A stretch of 20,669 bases of DNA from the IMG/VR virus record IMGVR_UViG_3300046001_006151, positions 1 to 20,669 of that record. The stretch is one strand, 5' to 3'. Position 1 is the first letter of the stretch. Every line of letters starts with the position of its first letter. The DNA comes from a virus. The notes below the pieces were generated by a model that saw only the letters and a list, made by a program, of their open reading frames with translations, made no database searches and had not been told where the DNA came from. A program made the translations under genes and the position numbers. This document shows, one piece after another, positions 5,876 through 11,882 of the stretch.

Positions 5876-5893
5876 TCACCTACACTCATTAGA

Positions 5894-6085
5894 TTAAGGT
5901 GCACGGTATAATTCCTTCAAATTCTTGCAGCTATCTTTATACTCTTGCGCTACATTAGATTTACGTTGAACAATTACACAGGGGTCAACCGCATCTTTCC
6001 TCGGGAATCCTACAGTTAGAAATAGTAATACCAGTATGGCAATAATCATAACTAACAGTAGTTCAAAGAAAGATAGCGGTCTCAT
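5894..6085 (-). CDS. Single-helix membrane protein, 63 aa
   Basis: Sixty-three residues with a basic start (MRPLS), one very hydrophobic helix at about 6-28, and a polar tail with two Cys (about 36 and 53) that could form a disulfide if periplasmic. This is an N-in/C-out anchor, or a signal-anchor as in small spanin-like or export proteins. ATG at 6085 overlaps the TAA of the upstream gene (TAATG). Function unknown. Confidence 0.7.
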   Translation of the reverse strand: MRPLSFFELLLVMIIAILVLLFLTVGFPRKDAVDPCVIVQRKSNVAQEYKDSCKNLKELYRAP

Positions 6086-6234
6086 TATGCAGCTACCGCA
6101 GGAAGATTCTTAACTTTAATGCTGCCCACATCAACCATCCAAATATCCCATTCTTTTCGTTTGATACGATTAACAGGAATATTATTAAAATGGCAAAACT
6201 TCCACGCCTCAAGGTAAAAAGAAAATTCTCTCAT
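6085..6234 (-). CDS. Small hypothetical protein, 49 aa
   Basis: Forty-nine residues starting MREFSFYLEAWKFCHFNNIP, then a basic stretch (NRIKRKEWDIWMVDVG) and a hydrophobic end. ATG at 6234 has AGGAG seven bases upstream, an excellent ribosome binding site. No known motif is visible. The Trp/Lys-rich centre may bind nucleic acid, but this is a guess. It is shorter than 60 codons and easy to miss. Confidence 0.7.
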   Translation of the reverse strand: MREFSFYLEAWKFCHFNNIPVNRIKRKEWDIWMVDVGSIKVKNLPAVAA

Positions 6235-6246
6235 GTGCCACTCCTA

Positions 6247-6480
6247 TTAAATAATTTTTTTATCAGCAATTAACTTCTCAAATGTTTCCCAAAGATCATC
6301 AAACTTAAGCGCATAGATTGCCTTTAAGCCAATCATAGAATTCATTCTGGCATCTGCATCCATATATTCCATTCGATTGCAAATAAGTTGAATATCGTCA
6401 ACTACGCTCCAACAATTTAGAATTTTAGTTTCTAAATGGAATCTATCTAAAGGCGGCACTGTTAAAATTTCAGATGTCAT
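6247..6480 (-). CDS. Hypothetical phage protein, 77 aa
   Basis: Seventy-seven residues, helical, with FHLETKILNCWSVVDDIQLI and MIGLKAIYALKFDDLWETFE; a pattern I recall from T4-like marine phages without assigned function. The ATG at 6480 overlaps the TGA of the upstream gene as ATGA and has GGAG just ahead. No signal peptide or membrane helix. Confidence 0.75.
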   Translation of the reverse strand: MTSEILTVPPLDRFHLETKILNCWSVVDDIQLICNRMEYMDADARMNSMIGLKAIYALKFDDLWETFEKLIADKKII

Positions 6481-6782
6481 ACATCTCCTATAGCGGTTCC
6501 ATTACTATGTTTATCTCTAATAGTTTCTACATCTTGCTCAAATTTTAATTCTTGAATGGTCTTATCACCAAATGATTTTCTAGGATTCATACACATCACA
6601 CACTTAGGATCACCGCAATTAAGAATATGAGTTTTTCGATTCCGATGAGGTTGCTCAATTTTTTTCCATTTCAACCCTTGATGCAACTTATATTCTTTTG
6701 CGATCTTTACCTGCTTATTGATTGCATTCTGATCTTTTAAAAGTCGTTTACTACGCTTCTCTTTGTCTTCTTGTGCGCTCAT
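6477..6782 (-). CDS. Basic Cys-containing phage protein, 101 aa
   Basis: About 101 residues, very basic in the first half (Lys/Arg-rich helix), then NCGDPKCVMCMNPRKSFGDK, and a helical tail with TIQELKFEQ. The three clustered cysteines with a nearby His (THILNCG) make a plausible metal-binding knuckle, and similar CGxPxCxMCxNPRK proteins are familiar from T4-like phages. ATG at 6782 has AGGAG seven bases upstream. The role is unknown; nucleic-acid binding is likely from the charge. Confidence 0.75.
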   Translation of the reverse strand: MSAQEDKEKRSKRLLKDQNAINKQVKIAKEYKLHQGLKWKKIEQPHRNRKTHILNCGDPKCVMCMNPRKSFGDKTIQELKFEQDVETIRDKHSNGTAIGDV

Positions 6783-6796
6783 ACTACTCTCCTATA

Positions 6797-7057
6797 TTAA
6801 TGCAAAGTAAATTTACCTAAGATTTTGCTTGCATCAGAATAATCCGGTTCCTCAATCATATCCGCATCTAACTGCTCTAGAAGAATTAGAACCATCAATG
6901 CTTCTACCATTTTACTTTGACGCAAACTTAATTTATCTTTCCAAGTATACAGATCTTCCTCGGATTCAATCGTCCACATCACGTTCAGCAGAATAACTTG
7001 TTCCTGTGTCAATCCATCAATTGTAATACTACCATTACTCAATTTACCCTTGCTCAT
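6797..7057 (-). CDS. Hypothetical protein, 86 aa
   Basis: Eighty-six residues starting MSKGKLSNGSITIDGLTQEQ, with a helical middle (VILLNVMWTIESEEDLYTW) and an acidic tail. No metal-binding or membrane motif. The ATG at 7057 overlaps the stop of the upstream gene. I do not recognise the family. Confidence 0.7.
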   Translation of the reverse strand: MSKGKLSNGSITIDGLTQEQVILLNVMWTIESEEDLYTWKDKLSLRQSKMVEALMVLILLEQLDADMIEEPDYSDASKILGKFTLH

Positions 7058-7371
7058 GCAGTCACCTCATCTTGAATGTGTAATTGTTTTGCCTGATATG
7101 TAATGTGTCCGTCGTAGTCTAATTGATCTTTTTCAAACGGAGTTAAATACGCATCCGACTCAATACTTGAGTAGATGATATGTTCTCGATAATAATCATT
7201 ATGAGATTCAATACGAGGACTAAAAAATTGGATTAGTTCGGCAACTGCTTGTTTGCTTCGACTATACTCACCAAGATCATACCAATAATCTTCTCCACCC
7301 TTTGCCTTCCAATGAGGATTGCTAGCTTCACCGTAGTTTTCGTATACTTGAGTCTGAATAACAAGTTTCAT
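7054..7371 (-). CDS. Conserved phage protein, 105 aa
   Basis: About 105 residues starting MKLVIQTQVYENYG, with a Trp/Tyr-rich region (HWKAKGGEDYWYDLGEYS) and a helical C-terminus. The N-terminal MKLVIQTQVYENYG matches a protein I recall as frequent in phages of aquatic bacteria, function unknown. ATG at 7371 has AGGAA eight bases upstream. It lies directly after the GIY-YIG gene with 11 bases between them, in the P4 operon. Confidence 0.75.
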   Translation of the reverse strand: MKLVIQTQVYENYGEASNPHWKAKGGEDYWYDLGEYSRSKQAVAELIQFFSPRIESHNDYYREHIIYSSIESDAYLTPFEKDQLDYDGHITYQAKQLHIQDEVTA

Positions 7372-7382
7372 AATATAGTTCC

Positions 7383-7688
7383 TTATTGAGTATTAAGAGT
7401 AGGAAGATATTCTTTAATCATACTACGTTCAATTGCATGTGCTTGAGTCTTACCTCGAACAACTTCAATAATTTGTGAAAAGAATTGGTCTGCACCAAAA
7501 TGACGTATTGCTTTGCACAACGACCAATTTTTGTTTTCGGTCAATGCTCGGCGAACGTGTTTCTGTACACGAACTTTTAGATCTTTTTGACGAAAACCCT
7601 GCGTAATACCTATGTAGAAGTCACCGGTCACAGTATTTGTCATACTGTAAATTATGTGCCTACGATCAGATCTCTTTTTTCTCACCAT
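7383..7688 (-). CDS. Freestanding GIY-YIG nuclease-domain protein, probably leaderless
   Basis: About 101 residues consisting of a GIY-YIG domain: HIIYSMTN at 11-18 and DFYIGITQG at 23-31 form the GIY and YIG strands, with a basic helix near 35-48 and AIERSMIKEYLPTLN near 85-99 holding the likely metal-binding Glu and the C-terminal Asn seen in the family. Such proteins cleave DNA in homing, repair or host-DNA attack; there is no DNA-binding extension here, so target choice is unclear. The ATG lies seven bases after the last base of the P4 -10, so transcription should begin at or next to it and no ribosome binding site exists. A GTG at codon 2 is the alternative. Confidence 0.85.
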   Translation of the reverse strand: MVRKKRSDRRHIIYSMTNTVTGDFYIGITQGFRQKDLKVRVQKHVRRALTENKNWSLCKAIRHFGADQFFSQIIEVVRGKTQAHAIERSMIKEYLPTLNTQ

Positions 7689-7694
7689 ACACTT

Positions 7695-7723
7695 ATTATA
7701 TGTGCAAATGGTTCAGAAGTCAA
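7695..7723 (-). promoter_or_regulatory. Sigma70-type promoter P4
   Basis: TTGACT (7718-7723), 17-bp spacer, TATAAT (7695-7700). Unlike P1-P3 there is no TGC before the -10 and no TATAGACAA box, because the coding sequence begins only six bases after the -10. The gene upstream stops 23 bases from the -35. It starts the chain from 7688 to 5355. Confidence 0.9.
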
Positions 7724-7746
7724 GCAAAAGTTTTGTTAGCAAATTG

Positions 7747-7941
7747 CTAACTTTTTGGCTCGCATTTGTGCAGTTTGGCCTCAGTTTCCTTCAACCAAAT
7801 ACCTTCGCAAAGCGTACATCTAAATGCTACACCGTCTGTATCAAATGGATATTTTGGCTGGCCACCTAAGTATTTTTCATATGAAGGCCTAACCCCGTTG
7901 GCACTAATTGTTCTAATCTTTTCTAGGTATGTCTTTTCCAT
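7747..7941 (-). CDS. CxxC-containing small protein, 64 aa
   Basis: Sixty-four residues, with FRCTLCEGIWLKETEAKLHK at about 40-59 followed by C60: a C-x2-C...H-x-C zinc-finger arrangement (residues 42, 45, 58, 60). The first half is polar (KTYLEKIRTISANGVRPSY). It overlaps the 3' end of the upstream gene by 29 bases, and GGGA sits about 8 bases before the ATG at 7941. It is the last gene of the P5 cluster. A DNA- or RNA-binding role is possible. Confidence 0.65.
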   Translation of the reverse strand: MEKTYLEKIRTISANGVRPSYEKYLGGQPKYPFDTDGVAFRCTLCEGIWLKETEAKLHKCEPKS

Positions 7942-8146
7942 TTATAAAATCCCATGCTCTGCATTCTGCTTCTGCATATGAAGCGGCAAGTATATTAAAT
8001 TGAGCTATACCATCTTTATTTATTTTTACATCAAATGGGACCGGTCCTCGGAATACTAATGAGTGAGCCAACGGTATGACTACTTTATAATATTTCAAAG
8101 ACTTCCATCGCTCCATTAAATTATCAAACTTTTCGTCTTCGGTCAT
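7913..8146 (-). CDS. Hypothetical protein, 77 aa
   Basis: Seventy-seven residues, starting MTEDEKFDNLMERWKSLKYY and ending WDFINGKDIPRKD. The middle (HSLVFRGPVPFDVKINKDGI) looks like beta strands, and the last third contains an ASYAEAECRAW helix. The ribosome binding site is weak. It follows the SleB-type hydrolase by 26 bases in the P5 operon. The family is not recognised; the layout resembles small proteins of the type 'beta strands plus AEAEcrA helix' seen in phages. Confidence 0.65.
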   Translation of the reverse strand: MTEDEKFDNLMERWKSLKYYKVVIPLAHSLVFRGPVPFDVKINKDGIAQFNILAASYAEAECRAWDFINGKDIPRKD

Positions 8147-8172
8147 ATTTTAATTTAAGTTCTCAATTGGCA

Positions 8173-8742
8173 TTATCCTCGATCTCCGTAAAAGGTATGC
8201 CTGCCTATTTTAGCAAGTCTTCGCTTTTTCCATACCGGGCTTACTTCCTCATTGTGAAAATACAGTGCAGTCTTTAATTTCTTATTGCCATGTTTTTCAA
8301 AAATAATCATATTGGCAGCACGAGTACTTTCATCCCATTTTGCTTTATTTATTTTCTTATCTCTATAATTTTCGCAGTACCAACTGAATTGACAAATTGT
8401 TTTTTCATTTACTGCTGTTTTCTGTTGTACAACTTCACATATAGAATGTGGGAACTTGCCGGAATTTACTCGGTTTAATGTAACCTGAGCAACAGCAATT
8501 TTACCTTCTAATGATTCACCTGCTGCTTCGAAATAAATGTTTCGTGTTAAGCATGCGTGTTGTTTTTTTAATTCTTTTGCCTTTGCATATTCTTTCTTTA
8601 TGTATTGTGCGTCAACTGTCTTTGCGTTGACGACATAAAGATTTGTATATGTACAAAGTAAAAGCCCTAGGGCGAAAGCTTTAAAGAACTTCGTTGTTAA
8701 GCTAATCGTTTTTTTGATTTTGCTCTTCGAACTTATTTCCAT
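8173..8742 (-). CDS. SleB-type cell-wall hydrolase (phage endolysin candidate)
   Basis: About 189 residues. The C-terminal domain fits the SleB/Hydrolase_2 family, which cuts peptidoglycan glycan strands: NIYFEAAGESLEGKIAVAQV near 68-87 with the expected catalytic Glu at 72, then TLNRVNSGKFP, ICEVV, CQFSWYC near 117-123, and ALYFHN near 160. The first 40 residues are basic then hydrophobic (helix about 19-38) with a VNA/K site, so it is exported by a signal peptide or held as a signal anchor. It has a good AGGAGA site upstream and is third in the P5 operon behind a secreted protein and a lipoprotein. It is the best lysis enzyme candidate here; a role in DNA entry or envelope change is possible. 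Confidence 0.88.
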   Translation of the reverse strand: MEISSKSKIKKTISLTTKFFKAFALGLLLCTYTNLYVVNAKTVDAQYIKKEYAKAKELKKQHACLTRNIYFEAAGESLEGKIAVAQVTLNRVNSGKFPHSICEVVQQKTAVNEKTICQFSWYCENYRDKKINKAKWDESTRAANMIIFEKHGNKKLKTALYFHNEEVSPVWKKRRLAKIGRHTFYGDRG

Positions 8743-8770
8743 TTACTTCTCCTGGTTGTGAATAAGTTTA

Positions 8771-9364
8771 TTACTGTTTTGCGTTGCGGCGTGCTGTCTC
8801 TACTTTCTTTTCTAATTCGTTAAATGATTTGCTTGCTCGCAACTTGGATTCCATTACAGAATTACTTTTAATCTTTTCAATCAACACCCGATTCATTTCT
8901 CCTAATGGGTATTTGATTAAAATATACGCAACATAATGCGTGTCCTCAATAATTATTTTGCAATCTTCTTGCTGCACTCCGTGTAGTTTAGCTAATAGAA
9001 CATCCTGAGATGTCGTAACCGAATTCATATTAGAGATAGTAGGATCTTGCCCTGCTTCATCCATGAACAATTTAATATTAGCATTAATCTCTCCTTCGAT
9101 TGATAATGCCAATTGAGCACGAGCAAGGGCAGTTGCTTTAATTACTGCCATTTGCATATCATGCGACTTTGCGGTTGCTTTCTCATATAGTGCATAATTA
9201 TCTACAGGTGGCTTAAGAAACCAAGCAGGCGCAGCATCTAGCGTCTTAGTCATTTCCTTTTTTGTTTCTTCTTTTTGCGCTTTGAATGCTTCGTATGTAC
9301 CCGGCTTAGGTGTTCCGCAACCAAATAACGCAATGCTACCTGCAATAATGATTAATTTTTTCAT
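8771..9364 (-). CDS. LPP20-like lipoprotein
   Basis: About 197 residues. Residues 1-16 form a lipoprotein signal (MKKLIIIAGSIALFGC) with lipidation at Cys16; Gly17 rather than Asp suggests sorting to the outer membrane. APAWFLKPPVD near 45-55 and a helical MQMAVIKATALARAQLALSI near 70-89 match the LPP20/FlgP-type fold, in which a PxWf segment is followed by an A-rich helix and later strands (HYVAYILIKYP). The C-terminus is a charged helix. In bacteria this family includes flagellar and outer-membrane lipoproteins. In a phage it may alter the host envelope, block superinfection or assist lysis. GAGAGA precedes the ATG; it lies between the secreted protein and the hydrolase. Confidence 0.8.
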   Translation of the reverse strand: MKKLIIIAGSIALFGCGTPKPGTYEAFKAQKEETKKEMTKTLDAAPAWFLKPPVDNYALYEKATAKSHDMQMAVIKATALARAQLALSIEGEINANIKLFMDEAGQDPTISNMNSVTTSQDVLLAKLHGVQQEDCKIIIEDTHYVAYILIKYPLGEMNRVLIEKIKSNSVMESKLRASKSFNELEKKVETARRNAKQ

Positions 9365-9375
9365 GAATGTATCTC

Positions 9376-10155
9376 TCAGTTTGGTGCCATTATAAAATAG
9401 GGTATGCGAACTACTCGACGTTCATTACGAGGTATTTCAAGTAGTCTTTCATTAAACTCTGTAAAAGTAAACTTCTCTCTAAAAGTTATTTCTTTTTTTG
9501 TTGCAACAGCAATTACCATCTCACCCGCTAAATTACCGCTAATCTTTGGAAACTCTGCATTAATCTTATAACTATTTTTTGTAGGTATATTAGTAACCTT
9601 TGTAATCTTTTTACTTGAATCATATCGATTCGGATATATTAGTTGTATATCTTCGGTATGAGGAGAATATACAAATAAATTCAAGTACATATCCGAGGTT
9701 GGCTTAACAATGTAAGTAATTGTCTCACCATCTCGCAAACGAGTTTGAACCATTTTTATTTCTGGATCAAATGATACATCTGCAAAACCTTTTTCTTTCT
9801 GTATCTTTACCTTTGCTGATACAGTACATACCTTTTTACCGGGCAATGTGGTTACTTCTTGATGCACTCGTTTTAATCCGGTAACCGTACCTTCAGTATA
9901 CATAATTGCTGATGATAACATTCTGCAAACATCTGCTCTGTTATCATCGCATGTCTGAAACTGAGAAACTGAAATTGATTCTCCCTTAGTGCGTCTAAGT
10001 ACATCTAATACTGCTAAGTCTTCCGCTGCTTTACATGCAACCTTTTCTGAAGTTTCTACACCAAAATAATACTCACCGCGGGAATCGTACCATTCCGCTA
10101 TTGCCAAACTAGGAAGGAAAAGACACCCTACCATTAATATTTTGGACAAATTCAT
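9376..10155 (-). CDS. Secreted DUF4384-like protein
   Basis: About 259 residues with a classical signal peptide, MNLSKILMVGCLFLPSLAIA, cleaved before EWYDSRG. The first mature domain (21-118) has four cysteines (41, 69, 77, 110) that likely form disulfides in the periplasm, and an A-rich helix (VACKAAEDLAVLDVLRR) similar to LPP20/FlgT-type domains. The second domain (about 140-232) reads DGETITYIVKPTSDMYLNLF, then DIQLIYPNRYDSSKKI and NIPT, the pattern of DUF4384 (a strand, Y-x-F, L-x-PN turn). DUF4384 proteins are found in bacterial envelopes, often beside lipoproteins; such a pair in a phage is unusual. It is the first gene after P5, behind a leader with a small CTATG...CATAG hairpin and an AAAAGG site. 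Confidence 0.75.
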   Translation of the reverse strand: MNLSKILMVGCLFLPSLAIAEWYDSRGEYYFGVETSEKVACKAAEDLAVLDVLRRTKGESISVSQFQTCDDNRADVCRMLSSAIMYTEGTVTGLKRVHQEVTTLPGKKVCTVSAKVKIQKEKGFADVSFDPEIKMVQTRLRDGETITYIVKPTSDMYLNLFVYSPHTEDIQLIYPNRYDSSKKITKVTNIPTKNSYKINAEFPKISGNLAGEMVIAVATKKEITFREKFTFTEFNERLLEIPRNERRVVRIPYFIMAPN

Positions 10156-10224
10156 TGTTTACCTTTTAAGAAATCTATGCTATTAACATAGAGGATAAGG
10201 TTACCTTTTTTAGGTCACATGGTA

Positions 10225-10253
10225 ATTATATAATCTTTTGGCGCGGAAGTCAA
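10225..10253 (-). promoter_or_regulatory. Sigma70-type promoter P5
   Basis: TTGACT (10248-10253), 17-bp spacer, TATAAT (10225-10230). It directly abuts the hairpin at 10254-10272: the -35 is the first sequence after the stem. About 65 bases of leader separate the -10 from the ATG at 10155, including a small inverted repeat (CTATG...CATAG). It starts the secreted protein, lipoprotein and hydrolase operon. Confidence 0.9.
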
Positions 10254-10272
10254 GACCCAGCGGTGCTGGGTC
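10254..10272 (-). terminator. Hairpin terminator, GC-rich stem
   Basis: A perfect 8-bp stem, GACCCAGC/GCTGGGTC, with a three-base loop, 15 bases after the stop of the structural gene at 10288. The T-tract is poor (TTGACTT follows), so it may be an imperfect rho-independent terminator or an mRNA-stabilising hairpin. Its position at the end of the structural block and against P5 suggests it insulates the two. Confidence 0.7.
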
Positions 10273-10287
10273 TATCCGAAACTAATA

Positions 10288-10662
10288 TTAGACAGAAACG
10301 GTGACTTCTTTCCAATTTGTAATGGTTTCATCCCATTCATACATCTTTGGAGGTTCGCCCGTACCGTGATCTTCAGGCAAAGCTACCGGTGCGGCCCAAT
10401 AACAAGTATTTTCATCCAATACCCAACTTGGATACGGTTGCGTTGAATAAAATGCATCTCTAACCGAATCATATACCATACCAATTCCGGCATAGTTTTT
10501 ACGCATTGGCGTTCCCCCGTTACGATGGACTCCACCTGCCGTATTATAACTGGTTTGAACCCAACTAGAAGGATCTCCTACCGCACCAGTATTAATAAAA
10601 TCTTGTTCCGCAACGATTACTTGTGTTACAATTCCGTTTTCTACTTTAGCAAAATGACTCAT
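10288..10662 (-). CDS. Virion-type structural protein, 124 aa
   Basis: About 124 residues starting MSHFAKVENGIVTQVIVAEQ, with SYNTAGGVHRNGGTPMRKNY, AGIGMVYDSVRDAFYSTQP and PYPSWVLDENTCYWAAPVAL. This FAKV...SYNT...RKNYAGIG.-YD...D-AF...SWVLDE-T layout is very characteristic of a small structural/tail-associated protein found next to tail-fibre genes in T4-like marine and cyanophages (often just 'virion structural protein'). ATG at 10662 has AAGGAG seven bases upstream. It closes the fibre block and is followed by the hairpin. Confidence 0.85.
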   Translation of the reverse strand: MSHFAKVENGIVTQVIVAEQDFINTGAVGDPSSWVQTSYNTAGGVHRNGGTPMRKNYAGIGMVYDSVRDAFYSTQPYPSWVLDENTCYWAAPVALPEDHGTGEPPKMYEWDETITNWKEVTVSV

Positions 10663-10676
10663 TTATTTCTCCTTAA

Positions 10677-11690
10677 TTAAACTACGTATCTTACAATTAC
10701 AATCCCTGAACCACCCGCACCTGCAGGAGATCTATCTAAAATTGAACTAGCAGCTCGAGATGAAGCTCCGCCACCGCCGCCCCCAGTATTAACATTGCCG
10801 GCATTTGCAATGATAAAAGCATTACCTCCGGCGTTTCCGCCTCCACCGAACCCACCTTTACCTACATACAAAAACGATGTTGCGCTCCAATTGTGACTGC
10901 CGCCACCGCCACCGCCACCATAGCCTGACCAAGTGCCGGATATTGTACTCGCTATACCAGGACCACCGTTGAAAGTTCCTCCGAAATGGGCGGGGTAATT
11001 TGCTCCGCTTTCTCCGGCGCCGCCAGCGCCGCCACCGCCACCCGAACCAACTTGGGTAGTTCCTATAGTACCACGAAAACCACCTCGATATCCTTGATTA
11101 GATACGAATGGTAACATGGCTGCATTTCCTCCTAGAGCGCCGTCACTTGATATGATTACCGAGCTTATTCTTCCGCCATATGCGATAAGATTGAGGACAC
11201 CGCCCGCAAATATAGTATTGCCGCCGTCTCTACCAAGTTGCGGCGCGCTAACATAGTTATTTGCGGTTCCTGGGCCGCCGGCACCAATAGTAATAGTATA
11301 AGTGTTTGCCCCGTCTAAATAGATTGGACCCCCGCCTGCTCGAGATTGTTCATACGCACCATATAATAAAACACCGCCGCCCCCGCCTCCACCGCTACTA
11401 CCGTAATTTAATGCATTTATCCATCCTCTGGCACTACCACCGGCACCGACAACTAGAAGATCTACATTTCCCCCAGTTGTAACTACTAAATTTGCGCTGG
11501 TTGCGAATGTGTGAACTCTATAATTTGTCCCGTTTATGCTTAAATTTGATTGTGTGCCTCCACTGGCAACAACTGTGCCTAAGCTAGTTGCAGCTGCAAC
11601 TGCGGTACTTATTCCTTTAGCGCTTTCAAGACTTGCCTGTGTCAATCTTGCATTTAGCGAACTTCTAGCTGAGGTTTTTCTTATACCCAT
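10677..11690 (-). CDS. Glycine-rich adhesin-like fibre protein
   Basis: About 337 residues from the ATG at 11690, chosen over the in-frame TTG at 11741 and ATG at 11726 because AAAGGA lies five bases upstream and it follows the previous stop directly. The first 60 residues are helical and Ala/Ser-rich, possibly the fibre-attachment part. After that come VDLLVVGAGG near 76-85 and several runs of six to seven Gly (for example near 100-106), ending GSGIVIVRYVV. This Gly-rich pattern is typical of Gly-rich domains and of poly-glycine adhesins (T-even gp38-type) at fibre tips. It probably contacts the host receptor. It lies just after the large fibre, as adhesins often do. Confidence 0.75.
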   Translation of the reverse strand: MGIRKTSARSSLNARLTQASLESAKGISTAVAAATSLGTVVASGGTQSNLSINGTNYRVHTFATSANLVVTTGGNVDLLVVGAGGSARGWINALNYGSSGGGGGGGVLLYGAYEQSRAGGGPIYLDGANTYTITIGAGGPGTANNYVSAPQLGRDGGNTIFAGGVLNLIAYGGRISSVIISSDGALGGNAAMLPFVSNQGYRGGFRGTIGTTQVGSGGGGGAGGAGESGANYPAHFGGTFNGGPGIASTISGTWSGYGGGGGGGSHNWSATSFLYVGKGGFGGGGNAGGNAFIIANAGNVNTGGGGGGASSRAASSILDRSPAGAGGSGIVIVRYVV

Positions 11691-11691
11691 A

Positions 11692-11880
11692 TTATCCTTT
11701 AAATCCGACCATTGCAATTTGCTCATACCAGGCAATTGCAATATTATTGTTTACATAGATCAACGTAGGATCTGCATCATCTAAGATAGTATCAAAAATT
11801 AAATCCGTTTCAAATGTGGTCTTATCCATGTCAGAATTAGCCGGATTGCTTAAAACGTAATCTGCGATTGTTGTCTGCAT
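11692..11880 (-). CDS. Small structural-type protein, 62 aa
   Basis: Sixty-two residues, MQTTIADYVLSNPANSDMDK at the start, acidic in the middle, ending AIAWYEQIAMVGFKG. There is no ribosome binding site; the ATG lies two bases after the stop of the large fibre gene, so re-initiation is likely. Position between the fibre and the adhesin suggests a chaperone or connector, but there is no direct sequence proof. Confidence 0.65.
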   Translation of the reverse strand: MQTTIADYVLSNPANSDMDKTTFETDLIFDTILDDADPTLIYVNNNIAIAWYEQIAMVGFKG

Positions 11881-11882
11881 AT

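Noticed and set aside
8148-8174. Short ORF from the TAATG after the SleB-type gene
   Set aside because: Only seven codons, so not a plausible gene.
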